Assembly (NCBI GenBank): GCA_029891345.1 | Contig: CM056999.1 | Span: 30,047,418 to 30,111,417, forward strand | Length of the DNA stretch: 64,000 nt | Direction of reading: 5' to 3' | DNA from: Dryococelus australis | Taxonomy: Eukaryota; Arthropoda; Insecta; Phasmatodea; Phasmatidae | Made by a program: the position numbers and the translations under genes | Shown here: in pieces, positions 58,491-64,000 of the stretch | How positions within the stretch are numbered: the first letter of the stretch is position 1 | Layout of the letters: each line of letters starts with the position of its first letter | Notes under the pieces: model-generated | What the model was told of the DNA's origin: nothing | The model's input: the letters and a program-made list of their open reading frames with translations, nothing else | Databases searched by the model: none

Positions 58491-59260
58491 ATCGCACAGA
58501 CTAAAAGCTGCTGGCGGTTAGCGCACACATGCTGCAAAAAACTCCTTGTGTGCATGTTAGGTGGATGAATGAAGGTTGGGAGGGGGCATAGAGGGTGAGC
58601 AGCCGTGCTGTACTGTTATGTATGAGTAGTAGGGAAATAATGGTTGACGCACAAGGATATCGTGCATCGGAGCCGAAGCCGGGGGCCGTCACCATGTTTT
58701 TATGTCACCATCTGCCATCTTGGACACACATTAATTTGACCTAGACATTTGACCCTTGACCTTGACACCAATGACCTCTGACCCAAAACCCAAAAATTGC
58801 AAAAAAATTCTTAAAAAATTATTTTAAAAATTTCTACAAAGAAGTTTTATTAAAAACCATAAATAATTAAAAAGTTGTTAGAATTTTGTGAATAAATTTA
58901 TTACAGAAATTTTAATTTAAAAATTGTTCAAAAATTTATAAAAAAAATTATTACAAAAAAGACATATTAACACATTGTTTAAAAATGCATTTAAAAATTA
59001 TTATTTGAATTTTTAATAAAAATATCGTTAAAAAATTTATTATTAAAAATTTTAAAAAAAATTACTTTACTTAAAAATGTTAGTACTATAATAGCCACTT
59101 TCCATAAGAATTACCCTTTTCCCGGAAAATTTTCCCTTTTACCTTTAAAATTTCCCTTGTTTCTCTAAAAATTTTAAAAATTCCGAAAAATTTATAAAAA
59201 CATATGTAAGAATTTATTTAAAAAAAAATACATATTTATAGGTCCTCCCAGCACCTTATC
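58491..59260. other. repeat-like stretch with TGACC cluster and A/T-rich tail
   Basis: At 58,736-58,790 six TGACC cores occur within 55 bases, preceded by GCCATCTTGGACACAC. After it comes about 430 bases of nearly pure A/T with AAAAATT steps. The arrangement looks like one end of an uncharacterised dispersed repeat. Confidence 0.4.
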
Positions 59261-59899
59261 CAGCAGATTAATGTTAACACCCACAAACCCCATAAGTCCG
59301 CACACATGTGAGTTGCCGTGTGCTGTACACGTGCACACTAAAATATTGCTACAACACTCTTTTTTTGATGAAATGTTTGAACTAAAACAAATTAATTATC
59401 CCATATAATAAAACGACTCTCTGACACTTGCACAGGGCGGGAAATATTATAAAACATAACTTACACTTTAGTTGAATATTGAGAAGAAATGTTACAAATT
59501 ATAATGCCAGACAAGCGACGCTAGGCTGTTGGTTAAAAATTTAATCGACGGTCATGCAAGCTGCAGAGACATTGTGTGATTGGAGCAGCTGATAAGTATT
59601 TCAAACTCTGGCACACTTTTATTCTTGAAATTATATATTCTAACTTCAAACGAGTTGTAAAATGTTTTTAAACAGTCGCAACAAGAGATATAGTTTGCGC
59701 GCCTTGACTACTACCAAGAATGTATGTCTAAGACCCTGCATTGAACTATATTTTAATAAGAAATTTAAAATTACAGATCACACAAAGTTACATTTCTTGA
59801 GGGAAATTGTTGTTAATGGGACAACCCAGACAAATAAGTTACGTGTTTGAAGATACTTATAGCCTCAAAACAGCCTTGCAATAATTCATATAAAAACAA
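59261..59899. other. left flank of Polinton fossil 2, limits unknown
   Basis: I found no terminal inverted repeat here. The plus-strand frame at 59,662-59,850 is not recognisable; it may be old element sequence upstream of the integrase. Confidence 0.35.
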
Positions 59900-59929
59900 A
59901 TAAAGTTCAGCAATCTTGCCACCGAATCA

Positions 59930-60735
59930 CATGCTCAAGCAAGAATTACTTATCCAAGAAGGAAAGTTATTACTCATGGTTAAAATTATTTTTTGAATAT
60001 GATATGTGTGATATGAATTTAATTTCTAAACACAGCCAAGGTTAAAAGTACATTCTAACTGTAATTTATGTATATTCAAAATATGCATTTACTGTTCCAG
60101 TAAAGAATAAAAGTGGGAAACAAGTTGCTGATGCAGCGTCTACTGTTTTAAAGTAAAAGGTACCTCTTCACCTCCATATGGATCAAGGGATGTACTTCTT
60201 AAATCTACACTTCAAAAAGTTAATGACAACTTATGGCATCAAGATTTATGTAACTTATTCTGAAATAAAATGTACTGTTGCTGAGCATTTCAACAAATCC
60301 AGAAAACAGTTACTTTATAAATACTTCACTTCTCGAAGTAGTTAAATTGTGTGGATATTTTACCTAAGGTGGTAAAATTTTACAATGGTAGATTTTACAG
60401 AACAATCAAGATGGAGCCTGTAGATGTGAAAAATAATGGTATATTAAAGAAAGTATATAATAATCCTTAAGTCATCGATTCAAAATTATTTCAGTTAGAC
60501 ATTTCTACCCAAGTGTTTATTACCTCGAAAGCTACAATGGTGTATCAATACTGGTGGGTTCTATGAACATGAATTACAGAAAGTGCATTCACCAGATATG
60601 TACTTGGTTGATAAAATTATTACTCTGGAAAACATAAGATTTTGGTCCAATTGAAAGGGTTTCCATGTTCTGAGGCTACTTGGGTGGCAAACAAGGACAT
60701 TAAGTCTTTAAAGTAACTCTATTGTAAAGGGCAAT
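59930..60735 (+). pseudogene. Polinton 2 integrase region with C-terminal chromodomain
   Basis: Text shows DMNLISKHSQG after the first catalytic block, KYAFTVPVKNKSGKQVADAA (about 60,078-60,137), HLHMDQGMYF (second Asp), KIYVTYSEIKCTVAEHFNKS (catalytic Glu block) and then GGFYEHELQKVHSPDMYLVD. The end has KGFPCSEATWVANKDIKSL, a clear chromodomain signature ('W-K-G-F-P-x-S-x-A-T-W'). Confidence 0.9.
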
Positions 60736-61590
60736 GCCTGGACGTGGATACACAACTTTTCTGAAATGAGGTCAAATGGAGACTATAAACGAAAGTTGCA
60801 CTTCCCCAAGTCTGTCAGTCTGCCTCCAACCACTGTGCTAGAAGGTTGGGTTCCGAGATTGGATATACTTAGTTAGAGCTTAGTCTGTCTCTGATGGTCA
60901 TAGCTCAACATCTACAGTCTCTGCAATACCTATTCACATTACTACTGCTTGTTGCGACTTTGGTTTACTGGTACTTCATCCTACAACTCACCGCCGGAAC
61001 TGGACAAAGGATTTCAAATGTAAGGAAATAGGCATTTTAACTTGTTTTAATGTGTAGCAACTTGTTTTAAATGTAGGTTTTAAACATTCTGATTTCAGAG
61101 GCCCTTCGGTACCAAAGTTGCTTAGGACATAGGTTATGAAGTGCCCCTGGAAGGGTTTCGAACACCTTCAGGGTAAAAAATAATTAGATGCAGGGTTTTA
61201 AATTTCATACTGTTTCAAGGGTTGTTAATTTCATATGTGTAGACTTTACTTAGTGGGGGTCTGAATTTACTTATTTGACTTGTATAATGGGGAAGTGGGA
61301 TAATTCGGTAGGTTCGTTCAATGCGGGAAATGCGACAAGCCATAGTGACACACACACACATAACGTATAATTATTTTTCTCTTTTGTTTCAGATCCTGAG
61401 TTTACCCAGTGGGTTGGTTTTTGGTATTGGTGAGTAGAGTCACATTCAGTATGTAAGGAACACCCACTGTAAAGTGTAGGTGCATTTCCTTGGGAATAGA
61501 AAGCTTCTCTGAATTGGATTCTTCTTTCAGAAAGTTATTCTGATAATGTTGGAACGGAATCCTATTCATATTCTGATACCTCGTCATCCG
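60736..61590. other. between integrase and polymerase of Polinton 2
   Basis: No recognised gene. A short (CA)n lies near 61,351-61,362. Could hold a small lost gene or later insertions. Confidence 0.35.
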
Positions 61591-64000
61591 ACATATCTTT
61601 GGTCCAAGACTTGCCATATATCCTTTTGGATACAGTATTTGGATGTATAATCGTGGACACGCGAATACGTAATGATAAATCAGAGACAGATGCTAAGCCT
61701 TTTCTTTCAAAGCTGCAAGGCATCAGTTTGAAACGTAACTTACATGGCACCCCACCCTTCCAAAATCTACGTCTCCTTATCAATCAAGTTTTTCAAAAAC
61801 ACTCCCGCTGAGGAAAACGCTACAGAGGTTTTCCATTTTTTAAGTAAAGTTTCCCCCAACCTCCATTCGTCTAATGTTGATGAAATTTACTAGGAAAACA
61901 TAATCACTTCTCTCACTACGATTATATGGAACAGATATTATAAATGAATGTTCACATTTCGAAATACAGACCATTAACCGTAGGTGCTTCTCATATAAAA
62001 TTTCCTAAATTCATTGCCGATAGGAAAGCTTGCATTAATGTGCAGTGCTCGGGATATTGGTGCTTCCTGTACGCCATTCTCGCGAATTTATTTCCAGTCA
62101 CAGTTAATGTCAATCAATCCGGTTCATATCTAAAACCTCACCAGGTTCCGAATACCGAGAGATTGTCGACTCCTGTAGTGTTACACAAGATAAAAGAATT
62201 CGAGGAGCTCAATGATATTTACATTAATGACTACTCTGCAGAAGACAAAGATGGTGATGTTGACAAATCGTTTGACAATGTTAAGGAAGGGGTTATTGTA
62301 CTCATCGATATTTCTCCTGTGCGATGTGATCACCATGTAAACATGTTGGCCATTCGTGCTAGTGTTAGTACTGCCCACTTGCATTTTGCAATGATCAAAT
62401 ATTCGACATGTTTGGTTCACAGTCAGTTGACCAAACACCATTACAGAATTTTTGTTTGCGATCACTGTCTCCAGTATTTCTCAAATGAGAAGCTCGCGGA
62501 ATATAATTATTTATGCCAATAACACGATGCTGTGAGGTCTACTTTCCGAACTGAGGAAAACAAGTACTTGAAATTCACGAATATTGACAAACAGAAAATA
62601 GTGGGTTCAGTTGTGTAGTGTGATAGCGATGCTTATCTGAGACACATGTCCACGTGCTTTCCACATAATGAGAGTAGCAGCACAACAACCATCAACCAAC
62701 ATGTACCATAAGTTTGTAGCATTCTGCTCGTTTGCTCTTACGATCCAATCTTGTTGCAATACCACGAGTTTGTGGGTCAAGATTGCATGTATAAGATGGT
62801 TAATAAATTAGTTGAATTGACAAAGTAGGTTGCAGACATATACAGCAAAACAGTTCCAAGGAAGCCAAAAGCCACGGCTGACAAAGCTGGGTTGGTGGCT
62901 AAAAAAAGTGATAATCTGTAATAAAGAGCTCGGCACAGATTCTGTGGTTGACCATGACCACCTGACAGGTGAACTCAGAGGCTACGCACATAATCAATGC
63001 AATTTGTTGTTCAGACTGAAAAAGAACCAACTTGTAGCTGTATTTTGCAATCTGCAGCATGATGATGCCCACTTTCTTATGAAGTAATTAGCTCCAAGAC
63101 ACATCACACAGCCCGATGGAACCGTGATAATCGGAAATCCGGGCATTATCACACAGCCTGATGGAACCATGATAATCGAACATTCAGGTGATATGAAGGA
63201 GAGTGGAACCACCTTGGAGAAATATAAATCCATTACCAAACACATTCCCCATAGGAGACCTTCACATGGAGGTATGCGAACTGTGCATTTGAACTTCAGT
63301 GACTCATTTCATTTTATGAGTACGTCTCTGGAGACATTGGCAGAAAATTTGACTACTCTTCAGATAAGTGTCACCTGCTCACACTTTACAGATAATGCCC
63401 AGATTGATTTGGCTCAAAGAAAGGGAGTATTTCCTTATGCCTTTGTTAAGTGCATGGAATGTCTGAACCGTACCTCACTCCCAACAAAGGATGCATTTCA
63501 TGATGCAATAAAAAGCAAGAGCATTAGCAATGCAGATTATGTTCATGCTCAATCCATGTGGAAAGTGTTCCATTGCCAGGATTTGCTAGAGTAGCACCTC
63601 AGTACTTACATGAGAATTTCAGAACCATATGTTTGACAGGATATACTTTTTATTCCGCCAAGTACGGAACAGCTTACTATCTCTCTCTCTCATAGGATGC
63701 TATTTTGCTTAAAACAGGTGTGTGGCTGGAGCTGATCATGGGCACAGATAGGTACCTTTTTTTGTGAAAGGCGGGGTTTGGGATGGTACTACCCAAATTT
63801 CAAAAAGGCACACGGATGCCAACAACATTTACATGGGCGAAAAGTATGATCCCATTGTGACAGAAATTTACATCTGTTGTTTCGATGTAAATTGCCCATG
63901 CTGTTATACCACGAAACACAATCTGCCTATTTTGAGTGGGTGCAGTTAGATGTGTTTTCAACGTGGAATTTCGCCAACACCGATAATGATAGGAGATATC
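61590..64000 (+). pseudogene. Polinton 2 DNA polymerase B region with endonuclease-VII-like block
   Basis: Early text: HGTPPFQNLRLLINQVFQKH, SKYRPLTVGASHIKFPKFIA and CINVQCSGYWCFLYAILANL ('I-N-V/I-Q-x-x-x-x-x-C-F-L-W-A-I-L', the usual N-terminal block). Next FVCDHCLQYFSNEKLAEY (zinc-binding). Then VVDHDHLTGELRGYAHNQCN (about 62,945-63,004) has the D-H-D-H ... R-G-x-x-H-x-x-C-N pattern of His-Me finger (recombination endonuclease VII) domains, which occur in polymerases of this group. NFSDSFHFMSTSLETLAENL is the exonuclease-side Asp block, and near the edge GGVWDGTTQISKRHTDANNI matches the 'R-G-G-x-x-x-I-x-x-R-x-A-x-A-N-N' block. The palm motifs lie beyond the window. Confidence 0.9.

Larger units (their letters stand above)
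59900..64000 (+). mobile_element. Polinton/adintovirus-type element fossil 2 (runs off the window)
   Basis: Integrase and DNA polymerase B regions follow each other on the plus strand with the sequence relationships of Polinton/adintovirus genes. Neither terminal repeat is seen, and the right side continues past the window. Its integrase and polymerase differ clearly from those of fossil 1, and the gene order differs too (in fossil 1 the two lie on opposite strands), so it is a separate lineage. Broken, with on the order of twenty interruptions in the visible part. Confidence 0.85.

Noticed and set aside
61402-61783. Minus-strand genes near 61.5 kb
   Set aside because: They lie opposite the start of the Polinton 2 polymerase region, whose plus-strand text is recognisable, so they are shadows.

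Overview
The window is AT-rich nuclear DNA from an animal, most likely an arthropod and probably an insect. The evidence is a multi-exon carboxylesterase gene of the insect type with GT-AG introns, tRNA-derived SINEs, hAT transposon fossils, Ty3/gypsy elements, Polinton/adintovirus-type elements, long (TA)n tracts and almost no dense coding. A cockroach, termite or other polyneopteran would fit, but the sequence does not prove the species.

Layout. 0.6-6.7 kb: remains of two different hAT transposases (DUF4371/TTF zinc-finger type), both on +. 7-8.4 kb: a tRNA-derived SINE followed by microsatellites, one of them a palindrome. About 11-15 kb: a broken Ty3/gypsy element on the minus strand. 15-23 kb: no gene recognised, one foldback repeat. 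23.4-29.7 kb: the only host gene I can support, the last three coding exons of a carboxylesterase on the minus strand. They join cleanly in frame and include the catalytic-histidine motif. Directly after the third-last exon, inside the intron, lies an array of 88-bp repeats in which every unit copies the last 39 bases of that exon plus its splice donor. 30.2-30.7 kb: five copies of a 102-bp minisatellite.

34.8-57.3 kb: a second Ty3/gypsy fossil on +, split in its gag region by a 16.9-kb Polinton/adintovirus-like fossil (35,562-52,457) with inverted terminal repeats. The inner element still shows a capsid-like region, a PLA2-like VP1 domain, a small basic core-like protein, an adenain-like protease, a fibre-like protein, a retrovirus-type integrase, a packaging ATPase, a penton-like protein and a family-B DNA polymerase. 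It also shows two accessory regions: a BRO-N domain and, unexpectedly, a matrix-metalloproteinase-like region with a propeptide cysteine switch. 59.9 kb to the right edge: a second Polinton/adintovirus-type fossil with integrase plus chromodomain and a DNA polymerase B that runs off the window.

All virus-like elements are heavily broken fossils. The esterase exons look intact. If the esterase's missing 5' exons lie to the right, the nested elements sit in one intron of at least 34 kb; this is an inference. Most of the remaining sequence holds nothing I can recognise.
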